A stretch of 13,187 nt of DNA. It comes from Ectocarpus siliculosus. Taxonomy: Eukaryota; Sar; Phaeophyceae; Ectocarpales; Ectocarpaceae. A program made the translations under genes and the position numbers. The notes under the pieces were generated by a model that saw only the letters and a program-made list of their open reading frames with translations, had not been told where the DNA came from and ran no database searches. The stretch spans positions 2,059,974-2,073,160 of the forward strand of contig FN649728.1 in NCBI GenBank assembly GCA_000310025.1, written 5' to 3'. Positions 1-8,337 of the stretch are shown here, piece after piece (positions within the stretch are counted from its first letter, which is position 1; each line of letters starts with the position of its first letter).

Positions 1-636
1 CGTCCGATGCCGCTGCCGGAGGGTACAGGTTCCCTAGGCAAACTAGTTCGTGGCCATGGCGAACACACTTCCCGCACGACGCGCGTGGCCAGAACAACAA
101 AGTAGGGGGTGGGGAGGATGACGGTATGAACAACAATGTCGAGTTAAGGAGAAGTCCGAATCACTTGTAACTATTTACACGGTTTAAGTACAACCAATTG
201 TCCACGTGGGAAGAACGAAATAAGACTACAAAACGTGTGCTTTACATTCGTCTTGGTCCAATATTTTCGCCGCCGCGCCTTGCCTACTAGGTGCACCCAC
301 AGCCGCCTCTTCAGCCATGACTTACAGAAGCATCAGCATTGCCAGAACAGAGGACGATACTGTACCTCGAGGGACTTCCACCAGTACTGCGATATTTCTT
401 CCAAATCCACGAAGTTAGCCGGGCCCGATCGCTGGCCACACCTCTACCTCGCACACAGAATGGATGTCGTTATCAGGACTAGCCTGGCCGACAAACAGAG
501 CGCGCCCGCAACAACGGGCACGTAGTGCTGGACTTGCGCAGGGTACCATAGATCCCAGCCGCAACCTCTGTCTCATTACCTCCAGGGTGTTGTAGCAGCT
601 ATCTTTCCCCCCGCTGATGAGCGCCACGAACTTCAT
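1..636 (-). CDS. DPH6: Diphthine-ammonia ligase, first two exons (partial)
   Basis: The product amidates diphthine on elongation factor 2, the last step of diphthamide synthesis, using ATP and ammonia in the cytosol. Exon 1 (636-580) encodes 19 residues starting MKFVALISGGKDSCYN, the PP-loop ATP-binding signature (SGGKDS at residues 8-13) at the very N-terminus, as is usual in this family. The frame then meets a donor GTAATG at 579. Exon 2 starts at 67 after an AG and reads CVRHGHELVCLGNLYPP, the conserved stretch that follows the PP-loop in DPH6 proteins; the phase is 0 on both sides. The gene runs off the left edge after about 41 residues, so most of the protein is outside. I chose the ATG at 636 because family members begin right before this motif; an in-frame ATG at 672 would add 12 residues of non-family sequence. 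Domain identity comes from motif recognition, and the splice model is inferred. Confidence 0.87.
68..579 (-). other. Intron 1 of DPH6
   Basis: This 512-bp intron has donor GAG|GTAATGAG at 579-578 and acceptor GGGAAG|TGTGTT with AG at 69-68. Joining GAG to TGT keeps the DPH6 frame and gives the expected family sequence across the junction. The intron has in-frame stops, so it cannot be coding read-through. No other gene is seen inside it on either strand. Confidence 0.8.
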
Positions 637-734
637 CGTGAAAGCTCCTCTACCTTCACCGAACCACCACAAGAGGGTAAAATAGCCTCCGTGTGGCTAC
701 GAGAGAGAAGCCCTTAGGTATCTGCCACAGAGTT

Positions 735-789
735 GCCGCTGCTGCTGCTGCTGGTGCTGCTGCTGGTGCTGCTGCGGGTGCTGCTGCGT
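735..789. repeat. Imperfect CTG/CAG microsatellite
   Basis: Runs of CTG are interrupted by GTG and CGG triplets, about 55 bp in all, roughly 100 bp upstream of the DPH6 start codon. Similar CTG runs recur at 6409-6429 and 6601-6648. Confidence 0.9.
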
Positions 790-938
790 GTGGTCCAGGA
801 CACCTCGATGGCTTGCAACACGCCAAACGGCGTCTCCGCCCCAGCGGCTGCTTGCAATCTCCCTATCCCCTTCCCCCGTGCGTGCCACCCCACTATCCCT
901 TTCTCCTTTTCCGTAACGAGGTGCCCAGTACGCCACGG

Positions 939-955
939 CTCTCTCTCTCTCTCTC
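939..955. repeat. (CT)n microsatellite
   Basis: Seventeen bases of pure CT dinucleotide repeat. Confidence 0.9.
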
Positions 956-1082
956 GCAACCGATGGGCGGGGTACAAGCGAAATGGCTGCGGCGGTTCTG
1001 CTGCTAATTGCGCCGCATATGTTCCGAACGGGTCGTCGGTGGTTCGCATGTGGAGGATTGGTTCCCTGATGAGCCCCTGAGC

Positions 1083-1458
1083 CAGCGCTTTAAATAGCCG
1101 CGAAGCGGCTGTTGCGGAGCCGCCAGAGGCGATTTTTTTTTTTATATTTACTTGGTTTTGAAAGGAAATTACGTCAAAAATAGTGTTGTTATTTAATAAC
1201 GGCGAGAAAAAAGACTCTTTTCTATGATGGAGATGGTTTCGTGGTGTCATATTAAGAAAAATAAAAAAAAGGGCCCCAAAAAAAAAATTTCGCCTACGGC
1301 GAAATGGACCAGAATGGACCCCCCCCCCAAAAAGATTTCGCCGTACGGCGAACGAACGTGTTGCGGGCCAAAATTTTTCGTTGCGGCAAGCCGCAATATC
1401 CATCCAATTGTTGCGCTTCCGCAACTTCGCAACTCCGCAACACCTATTTCAAGCGCTG
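1083..1458. mobile_element. Non-autonomous hAT-like element (MITE)
   Basis: The left end reads CAGCGCTTTAAATAG and the right end, on the other strand, CAGCGCTTGAAATAG, one mismatch in 15. Similarity continues inward (GTTGCGGAG on both sides) after a small hairpin insertion, AGCCGC-GAA-GCGGCT, in the left arm only. The copies are flanked by identical 8-bp sequences CCCTGAGC at 1075-1082 and 1459-1466. An 8-bp target duplication and ends starting CA(A/G)NG are what is known for hAT transposons. The 376-bp interior has no transposase, is A/T-rich on its left side, and carries short perfect palindromes such as TTCGCCGTACGGCGAA (1337-1352). Caveat: the flanks also form a local 8-bp tandem repeat (GAGCCCCT), which could mimic a target duplication. 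Confidence 0.68.
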
Positions 1459-1466
1459 CCCTGAGC

Positions 1467-3526
1467 CCCTGAGCCCCTGATGAAGCCGTCTGATGTGAAG
1501 AATGAAAGGCTACATTGAAGACAGGCCGCACGGCCGAACAATAGCCGAATATTGGTCGGAAGTAAATAAAAAAAAGCTGCGCACATTTGCACGTTTGCCG
1601 CCATTCGCCACAGAGCAGCCGCCAGCCGCCAGAGACAGCCACGCCCAGCCCCCCACCCGGCGCTGGGACAGAAGGGGTGAGGAGAGGGGATCCGAGGGTG
1701 GGTATCCACGGAAGAAGAGAACAAGGGTGAACTTACCATGGTGCCCGTTAGCGGCAGACGGAGATTGGTCTGCTGCCTCTACCAGCTTTCCGCTTGTTTT
1801 GCCGTTGGGAATCACGGAGAGGCAAAAGAAGGAGGGCTGGTTTTTTTGTGCTTCGTAGGGGGATTGTAGCAGTCTCCGCATTCCCAAAGACACGCTGCTT
1901 GGGTGTTGCCTTCATGTCTACCGCGACTCTAGCTTCTATGCGGCAGGAATCCCTTTTGCCCTCCTGCGCTCATTATTTTGGGGGCAAAGGAAGCCCTGCG
2001 CAGTCGTCACATGGATGATGGACAGAACAGCAGGAAAGTGGAAGGCGGACCACGCAACATGCTCATTCGCTTCTGTAAGCAACATCGGATGAACTTTGGC
2101 AGACTGGGGAGGGAGACGCTGACTCCCAGAGCAGGAGCATTCGCTCCAGCGTGCTGTCTACTGTCCAGGGAAGCACGCGCGTAGAGTTGGGTCCCTCTCT
2201 GTCCGGATGAGATCAAGCTTTCGATCCCGATGCGGATGAAAAAAAAAACGCAAGCAACCACACACACATCACACACATCATGTGAAGACGGCAAAAAAAA
2301 TGGTTGTTTGTGGACGGGACTGATTCTTCAGAAGCTACCCATAAATCGTGCACAAAGAGTCAAATGGCTGGCGTGGATGCCGTGGCAAAAAAAAAGAACC
2401 CAAAAATCGCGCCCTCGTTTGTGCGTTGCGCTGCTGTAAACAAACGTCGATACGGTTGCCCTTGTTGTACATATATATGCATACAATAGGATAGCACGAA
2501 AACAACAGTCCGTCCAGTTGCAGCACAGAAATATCTGCGAAATATTGTAGAAACTGATGTGGATTACATACTGTATGTAGAGCGTTGTGGGTGCCCGGTG
2601 CTCGGGTTATAATTTTTCCCGAAATTTTACGACAACGTGCTGCTGCCGGCAAACGTGAGTCCACATGTGGGAGAGCAGGCGCGGGAAGGGAGGGAGGCAC
2701 AACCCTCCGCACATGTCTCATGATAATAAACAATAGCCGGTAGGTACGCCTCATTCAGACAGGAATCGCCGGACTTGGGGGCCACGTATCGATGGCAGAC
2801 CGTCTCCGTTATTGTACGGGTTTCAGAATTAATTGTTGTGTGCGTACGGGTGACAGAACAAACTGGGGCCCGCATTAAGAATCAGAGGCTCACATTTTCA
2901 CCAAGGCTAAGAATATTGGGTTGTCAACACACTTTAGCGGTGGATCCTTACACTAAACTCCCCCATGCAGCTTTTTTTTTTGGGGGGGGGGGAATTAAAA
3001 AGCTGAAAGCCTCGACCTGATGTTGACGCTTCTGCTGTATGCTGTACTTCACATACAATGATGATGTCGTTTCCCTTTTCCTCGGAACCGGGACGGACAC
3101 AAAATTTTGCTACTCAGTACAAATCAGTGTGAAGGGAAGCATCGCAGGAGGGGTGGACGGGGAGGAAGCCCTTCTTTCTGTGTGACCACGGATGGATCGG
3201 ATGGATCGGAGCTCCAGCAGCAGAAGTACCCGGCTATGTATGTATGAGCTGTGAGCGCTGATGGCCAACAACAAAAAAAAGGCTGAGGTTAAGACTCGAA
3301 ACAAGCGCAGTATCCGGCCGGATTTTTCGCCCACTCAGTGCAAAAAAATCAGCGCAAAATCAGCGCAAAATATCCACTTCGACTGCTGCTGTGGTGATAC
3401 CTCGAACGGGTGCAATGATGGTGTTTCTGTGATTCTATGAGTATTCCCTGAAAAAATGCATAGACTGGTTTGGTGTGTTGTTGATATAGTGGGTGGGTGT
3501 GGAGTTAATGCGAGTGTGTCATCGTA
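1467..3526. other. Gene-poor stretch, nothing recognised
   Basis: About 2 kb with no open frame that resembles a known protein on either strand. Frames are short, overlap each other on all strands and show no consistent coding character. Homopolymer runs are common (A at 2240-2247 and 2385-2393, T/G at 2972-2992), with short tandem motifs such as repeated GGATGGATCG near 3190-3208 and repeated AATCAGCGCAAA near 3347-3370. Unrecognised small exons cannot be excluded. Confidence 0.5.
2968..3005. repeat. Hairpin with poly-T/poly-G loop
   Basis: CAGCTTTTT at 2968-2976 is matched by AAAAAGCTG at 2997-3005, a perfect 9-bp inverted repeat around a loop of T followed by a run of 11 G. It may be the relic of a small element or chance. 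No function is assigned. Confidence 0.5.
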
Positions 3527-3733
3527 ACTCGCTTCGCTCGAAGACACTTCACGGTATTTCGGGCGTGTTGCAGCGTGCGGTCCCAGTGCGGGTCGACTCG
3601 CTTCGCTCGAAGGCACTTAACGGTATTTCGGGCGTGTTGCAGTGTGCGGTCCCAGTGCGGGTCGACTCGCTTCGCTCGAAGGCACTTAACGGTATTTCGG
3701 GCGTGGTGCAGTGTGCGGTCCCAGTGCGGGTCG
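3527..3733. repeat. Three tandem 69-bp repeats
   Basis: Three head-to-tail copies start at 3527, 3596 and 3665 and differ at only a few positions (for example C/A in CTTC/CTTA and T/G in GTTG/GTGG). A weakly similar fourth start lies at 3734. Since 69 is a multiple of three, the minus strand reads through copies 3 and 2 as a 23-residue repeat containing NTPEIPLSAFERSE, joined to the decayed helicase frame. In copy 1 a base difference turns the TTA codon into TGA and ends the frame at 3549. There are no spacers, so this is a minisatellite, not a CRISPR array. Confidence 0.93.
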
Positions 3734-5105
3734 ACGTGCATGTACTCAACGGGAGTTCGTGCGCAGGCAATGTATGTTTCCCCCTCTCGAGGAAATCGCT
3801 TTGTTCACTGGTGTGGCTCTCTTCGCTCGTTGACACTTGGTTGGCTGTATGGGACAAGAGGATTAATCGTTGGAACGCTCGGCAAGTGCATACATACTCC
3901 CCCTCGATACGTCTTGCCGCACCCGAACCGTTGTACAGTACCCCAGGCCACACACCTATCCACTCGCCTGGGGCATTGTACGTCTGTCTTTCATCCCAGA
4001 GGGTAGCGTTAGGGTGGCGGCCCTTGTCGCGGTTGAGTTTCGTGCCATTCTGTTTGACGAAGGCCTGGGCGTGGAGGAAGCGGCATTCCTCCCCGTTTTC
4101 TCCCAGGGCTCGGAGGTGGTCCTCGTTAATCTCGTGGCACTGGGGCACTGTGTCGTCTTGGTCTGGAGAGCTTCTCTTGTACGGGGCAATGCACGGTGTC
4201 GCTTCAGAGGCATTGATTAGGGAGTCGTGCGTCGTGTGCTCGAGTCCTTGATTGCCGTCGAGTCCCACCACCCTGGAGAGGAGAACGTCCCAGGCTTCGC
4301 CATCCAGCACGCCGTCATGTACCTCGTCTAGGCAAACCTGGAAGTCGGGGTCGTCCTGCTGGCGAAATTTTTCTCTCAGCTCGTGCATCTTGAATTTCGA
4401 CCAAAGTCCCAAGACGTACACGGCACAGTTGTTGTACACGACGCCGAACAGACGTGGGGGCACTGGCGGCAGTTGGCAAAGGTCCCCAATGGCGATGATG
4501 GTCCTTCCTCCGAACGGGGCGCGTCATTTGTGCGGTAGTGCCGCTCTCCTAAGTACATGATCCGTGGCGGCGAGTAGGTGAGCCGTGGCCATGGAGATCT
4601 CGTCGATGATGACGACGTTAATCTCCTTTAGCGCGGGCCATAGCGGGTTGGATGGATCAAGGCCGGACTCGAACCCTTTGGACAGCTGCAGAAAGCGGTG
4701 CAACGTCACGCCCCCGATGTTGCCCGCTGCTGTGGCAGTGGTGCCGGTGACTGCCACGCACTGTCCCATGGACCGAAAGGCATCAACGAGGAAGCGCGCG
4801 ACGTGAGACTTTCCGAACCCAGCTCGCCCACTCAAGTAGTACAAGTTAGGCTCACTGGAGAGGACGACGGCGGCGAACTCTTTCTGCGATGGAGCGAGAA
4901 GCGCAAAGTCTGGAGGCGCGAAAGTTCCAGACAGGACCTCCGGATCTTGGCCCAGCCACTCCGCAACCTGTTTGTGGGTCGCAGGTGCTGGCGCCTCCCC
5001 ATCGAGCAAGTCCGGGTCGGGTTGCGACAGCACGACATCCATGGATCTGATGTACAGGAAGTCCTCAACCTCTTGCGTGGTGGCGGCTCGCCGGTCGTCG
5101 CCAAC
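3734..5105 (-). pseudogene. PIF1-family helicase domain of a decayed Helitron
   Basis: Read from 5105 downward, one frame carries PIF1/RecD-type helicase motifs: motif I GRAGFGKS (4806-4829), motif Ia region VAVTGTTATAAGNIGGVTLH, motif II VVIIDEISM (4590-4616) and motif III AIGDLCQLPPV (about 4461-4493). Further down, LREKFRQQDDPDF and CHEINEDHLRALGE resemble conserved stretches after motif III. An in-frame TGA at 4526-4524 falls between motifs II and III and is followed directly by RAPFGG, the usual family context, so the break is a single codon. A stop at 5108-5106 closes the frame upstream. The C-terminal motif ending the family's ATPase core is not visible; the frame drifts into unrelated sequence and then the 69-bp repeats. 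With the Helitron-type region just upstream, this is most likely a Helitron relic rather than a host PIF1 gene. Confidence 0.82.
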
Positions 5106-5176
5106 CTACACGTTGGAATGGAAGATTTGAAATGGTTAAGGATGGGGACGAAACAGGAAACCGCACGCAGCAAGCA

Positions 5177-6108
5177 CTACAGAAACCAGTACGGAGGCAA
5201 AGGGCAGTTTGACGATGACATAGAGAAATTCACCTTTTGCCTGCGTAGGTCCTTGTCCACAGCCGCCAAAATGTTTGCAGTGGTGGACTCCTCATCGCCG
5301 AGCACCCCCTCCAATTGGCACTGTCGCTCGTACGTCCCCTCGTCGTTTTCATCGGAGATGAATTCGCCGAGGCTTCGGAAAGGTCTGGAAAGGATGAGGT
5401 GGTGGTAGTAGAATTGCTCAAATGGTTGCCGATCCGGGCGGTAGATGGCAAACCCGAGGATCCTCACCCCGGAGCTCCTTCGCCAGTAGGCGGCGTTCTG
5501 GCCGTTGAAGTAGTCGGGCAAGGTTGACGGTGGCTCCCTGCTGCCGTCTGATGGGAGCATGTAGACAGTACTCTTCGTACGTCATGTCGTCGAAGTCCAC
5601 CTCTGCGTTGACGTTGTCCGGCATATTTGCGGCCCGCTGCACGCCTTGCGGTCGCTTGCAATACGGTCGCGCCACCACCACCCGCCGTAGGTGCGGCAGC
5701 CGCGTGTCTACGTACATGTACACTCGCGACTTGAGGCACAACGACTGGCCGGAGAGAATCAGAGTTGCCTCGGACATTGCCATCTTCGGCCCCCAAATGT
5801 ATGGCAACTGCTTGTGGTTGACGGACTGAAGTCCACTCTGCGCAGGGCCAGCACGAGGCAGCTGAGATTCTTCGACGGTGTCAAGCGGATTGTAGACCTT
5901 TCCAGCAGGTTCCACTTTCGCGACGTACTTCACGAGGTACGCCGCGAAGCTGGTCTTGGTGACGGCCTGGATGTTCTCGTGGGTGGGGTACGCGGCAAAC
6001 GTTATGGTAGGGCGAAATCCTGCAGTCCTCCTTGCACGTCCTTGTGTACTCGTGGCGATCGTCAAGACGGCAGCGCACTGCTGCCACTGGTGTGGTGTGG
6101 TCCGGCAG
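5177..6108 (-). pseudogene. Helitron transposase middle region, frameshifted
   Basis: Three reading frames must be followed in order. From about 6108 to 6019 one frame reads CRLDDRHEYTRTCKEDCR, a Cys/His-rich segment like the one in Helitron proteins after the Rep domain. A one-base insertion at 6018-6021 moves homology to a second frame, which contains YLVKYVAK (5916-5939), a hallmark Helitron motif, and SEATLILSGQSL. Between about 5560 and 5530 the frame changes again; the third frame includes FEQFYYHHLILSRPFRS (5372-5413) and GTYERQCQLEGVLGDEE, typical of the Helitron region before the helicase, and ends at a stop at 5177. The catalytic HUH/Tyr Rep domain is absent: upstream of 6120 lie a stop, a 13-C tract and microsatellites. 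The gene is dead in this copy. Helitron 5' TC and 3' hairpin-CTRRT ends were not found. Confidence 0.72.
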
Positions 6109-6126
6109 ACGGTTTGAATTTGGATT

Positions 6127-6139
6127 CCCCCCCCCCCCC
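6127..6139. repeat. Poly-C tract
   Basis: Thirteen consecutive C at the start of unit 1 of the tandem duplication, directly beside the broken N-terminal end of the Helitron relic. The matching place in unit 2 is an interrupted C tract at about 6736-6751. Confidence 0.9.
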
Positions 6140-6257
6140 TACGAATGAAGAATATGTAAAAGGCGGGTATGCATGGTTTCCGTGCCCCCGCAGCAGTTTG
6201 ATTCCTGCGCAGGATGACACACACAGCATGATGACACGAATTCGAGGAGAAAGAGAG

Positions 6258-6263
<6 letters not shown>

Positions 6264-6291
<28 letters not shown>
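6264..6291. repeat. (GA)n microsatellite, unit 1
   Basis: About 28 bases of GA repeat. The partner in unit 2 lies at 6882-6902 and is shorter. Confidence 0.93.
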
Positions 6292-6408
6292 CCATACATA
6301 TACACACAGAGCGAGACGCACGTGCAGCAACTGCACTTGCCGTAGGTTATGTGTGCGCCTATCTATGACGCTTGGAGGAGAGGGTTGACATTTTGACAGG
6401 TAGTCCTG

Positions 6409-6429
6409 TGCTGCTGCTGCTGCTGCTGT
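6409..6429. repeat. (CTG)n microsatellite
   Basis: Seven consecutive TGC/CTG triplets inside unit 1 of the tandem duplication. Confidence 0.92.
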
Positions 6430-6600
6430 ATACAAATATATGTAGCTGCTACGCTATACCATGTTGGCTGCTGGCAGTGCGTGGGTCCATTAATCCGTTC
6501 CATGCTAGAGGTGACGTAGGAAGCGTCTGTGGTGGATGACACCAAGTAGTAATAGCCATGCAGGTGAGCAGGCTGGTGCCTATTGGCTGTTTGTGTGTTC

Positions 6601-6648
6601 TTGCTGCTGCTGTGTTGCTTGCTGCTGCTGCTGCTTGCTGCTGCTGAA
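6601..6648. repeat. Interrupted (CTG)n microsatellite
   Basis: CTG triplets interrupted by TGTTGCTTG and TTG, just before the conserved 65-bp closing block of unit 1. Confidence 0.9.
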
Positions 6649-6881
6649 GTGTTGCAAAGGTGTTTTGGTTTCCGGGGACGCACCTCCCGCAGCCCAGGTC
6701 ACAAAGAAGCGACATATATGTCCGTAGGTGTTGCCCCCCCCCCGCCCCCCCTGTTTGAAGTTTTTTTCAAGTCCGGAGTATGCAGTTGTGCCGTGCCCCA
6801 GCAGCAGCAGCAGTTTGAATCTCGAGCAAGTCCGAGCCGAGTGGAGAGACGCAGCGTGAATTCGAGCAGAAATAGAGATAC

Positions 6882-6902
6882 AGAGAGAGAGAGAGAGAGA
6901 GA
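6882..6902. repeat. (GA)n microsatellite, unit 2
   Basis: Twenty-one bases of pure AG/GA repeat at the position matching 6264-6291 of unit 1. Confidence 0.92.
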
Positions 6903-7319
6903 TACGTGCAGGAAGTGCTGTGATGACAACGCCGTATGCTGTGTGTGCGTCTGTGATGGGTGGTTGTACCTGTCCATGTACACGCAACGAGGAGAGGGTA
7001 CATCCACACTGCTCTGTGGTTCCTAAACCGAGGCACAGAGCTAACATCACACAGAGAGAGCTGCTACGAACCTAGACTGCTTGGTGTCTGACAATCCGTT
7101 CCGTGCTAGCTCATGGCAGTAGCAACCGTCTGTGTTACAGCAGTAGTAGTGGCCTGCAGCAGAGCAGCCTGGCAGGAGGCTGGCGGGTATGATGGCTACG
7201 CTGTATTATTGCTACATGCAGGTTGGGTTGTCTGCTGCTGATGATGATGTGATGTTGTAAAGGCGTTTTGGTTCCCGGGGACGCACCTCCCGCAGCCCAG
7301 GTCACAAAGAAGCGACATA

Positions 7320-7536
7320 CCGTATATGACACAAGATAACACACCCCCTGGGCCGATTTTCAAAGCTCGATTTCTCAACAGCAGGAAGAGTCACAGCGCC
7401 GAAAACGGCGGCGTTGGAACCGTCTCGTCGAGAGGTTTTCGAAAATGTATTGTTTCGTTTATGCATCCTCTTCGTCGTGGAGTAATCGAGCTTTGAAAAT
7501 CGGTCCAGGGGGTGTGTTATCTTGTGTCATATACGG
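7320..7536. mobile_element. Small inverted-repeat element (MITE) flanked by TA
   Basis: The left 53 bases (7320-7372) and the right 53 bases (7484-7536) are reverse complements with one mismatch (G at 7351 against A at 7507 paired position). Both ends start CCGTATATGACACAAG and are flanked by TA (7318-7319 and 7537-7538); symmetry extends 2 bp further (CA/TG). The 111-bp core has no coding capacity. A TA duplication is typical of Tc1/mariner-type elements, but I do not recognise the end sequence, so the superfamily is a guess. The element sits at the end of unit 2 of the tandem duplication. Unit 1 has the same site uninterrupted: GACATATATG at 6711-6720 equals the joined flanks. Confidence 0.82.
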
Positions 7537-7540
7537 TATG

Positions 7541-8337
7541 TGGATTGCCCCGTCTCGACTCCCTCTGTGGGACATTCATTCATAAGATGTCATCAGCAAG
7601 ACTACGATATCATCAGCAAGACTACCCGCTCGAGATAGTGCCCCAATATGTTTTTGTTGAGAGGAGAGCTTTGGCGAAACCCGTTTGGAAGAGACTGAAT
7701 GCCGCGAACTTGCCCATCCTTCGAGTGTGAAGCACCACTAATTTTCTCTTTTGCGAATAGAGATAGGGAGAAATCGTCAGTGGTTCCGAAGATATATCGT
7801 TGATTCCTGTTCGAGCCCAATATCCCGTTGGAAGACACCCCATAGCTTCACACATGCGTAAAACGCTTCGGCGACCAACACGATGGCTTCTGGCTGACTG
7901 AGTGTTCGTGAATGGAGAGCTCAGGACAACCTAAACCAACGACACTCAACTCGTCGGGCGTGCTTCACACGGAAATGAACGGCACCCCTTAAGATGAACT
8001 CAATCTGATATTTTCTGCGTCCCAAACGAAGAGGTTCCTTCGCAAACTGAGCAAGACACCAGTACCCCATTCCGCTGTGCCGCGTATGTTTGTGGAGACG
8101 GCTTCCTCCGCCTCTATGGTCTATGTACATCATCGACGGATAGCTCACTTTTACATGACGGAAACGACACTTATTATCCAGGACCAAAACCAGGGGAGAT
8201 AGAAAGAACATAGTCAGCATGTTCCCAATCTGAAACGACCCTCTACAAAACTACAAAGCTAGGTTAACCTCCACCATTGTTGCTGCTGCCGCGATTTGCT
8301 GCTGCTGTTGTTTGTAGCTGCTTCGCTCTGCATCTGA
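7541..8337. other. Region 3' of the S74 gene, no gene recognised
   Basis: Nearly 800 bp between the small inverted-repeat element and the stop codon of the S74 gene. It should include that gene's 3' UTR. Open frames on both strands stay under 100 residues and resemble nothing I know. A minus-strand frame at 8220-7921 looks somewhat protein-like but lacks support. A 20-bp tandem duplication lies at 7586-7625, and the part next to the gene (8278-8312) is CTG-rich. Confidence 0.5.
7586..7625. repeat. 20-bp tandem duplication
   Basis: GATGTCATCAGCAAGACTAC (7586-7605) is followed at once by the same 20 bases with one change (7606-7625). Confidence 0.92.

Larger units (their letters stand above)
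637..1082. other. Upstream flank of DPH6, no gene seen
   Basis: This stretch lies 5' of the DPH6 start and must hold its 5' UTR and promoter, but I see no clear core element. It contains an imperfect CTG run (735-789) and a CT run (939-955). Open frames here read as homopolymeric Q, L or A and S/R tracts from these repeats and are not credible genes. Confidence 0.6.
6124..7318. repeat. Two diverged tandem copies of a ~600-bp unit
   Basis: Unit 1 (about 6124-6720) and unit 2 (about 6733-7318) share landmarks in the same order: a poly-C tract, TATGCA then GTGCCCC, CAG repeats followed by CAGTTTGA, a GAATTCGAG(G/C)AGAAA block, a GA microsatellite, AATCCGTTCC(A/G)TGCTAG, a CTG-rich part, and a closing block of about 65 bp (6651-6716 and 7254-7317) that is nearly identical in both. 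Overall identity is moderate, so the duplication is old. No gene is supported here; open frames are made of microsatellite translations. Confidence 0.78.

Noticed and set aside
714-1424. Long minus-strand open frame of 236 codons
   Set aside because: It crosses the hAT-like element and ends in Ser/Thr/Gln tracts from the CTG run; no domain, and composition follows the repeats.
2627-2875. Cys-containing minus-strand frame with SGDSC, reminiscent of LysM
   Set aside because: Only a five-residue resemblance; the rest does not fit LysM and no exon borders stand out.
3527-3733. CRISPR-like direct repeats
   Set aside because: Three adjacent 69-bp copies without spacers; a minisatellite.
3549-3733. 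The 23-residue repeat tail as a real part of the helicase protein
   Set aside because: The upstream frame is already broken by stops and frameshifts, and the family has no such tail; the open frame is a consequence of the 69-bp length.
6139-7050. Several open frames on both strands with L-S, R-E or Q runs
   Set aside because: They are translations of GA and CTG microsatellites in the tandem duplication, open in many frames at once.
7921-8220. Minus-strand frame of 99 codons with a hydrophobic start
   Set aside because: Protein-like in places, but no domain, no convincing splice context and no second line of evidence.
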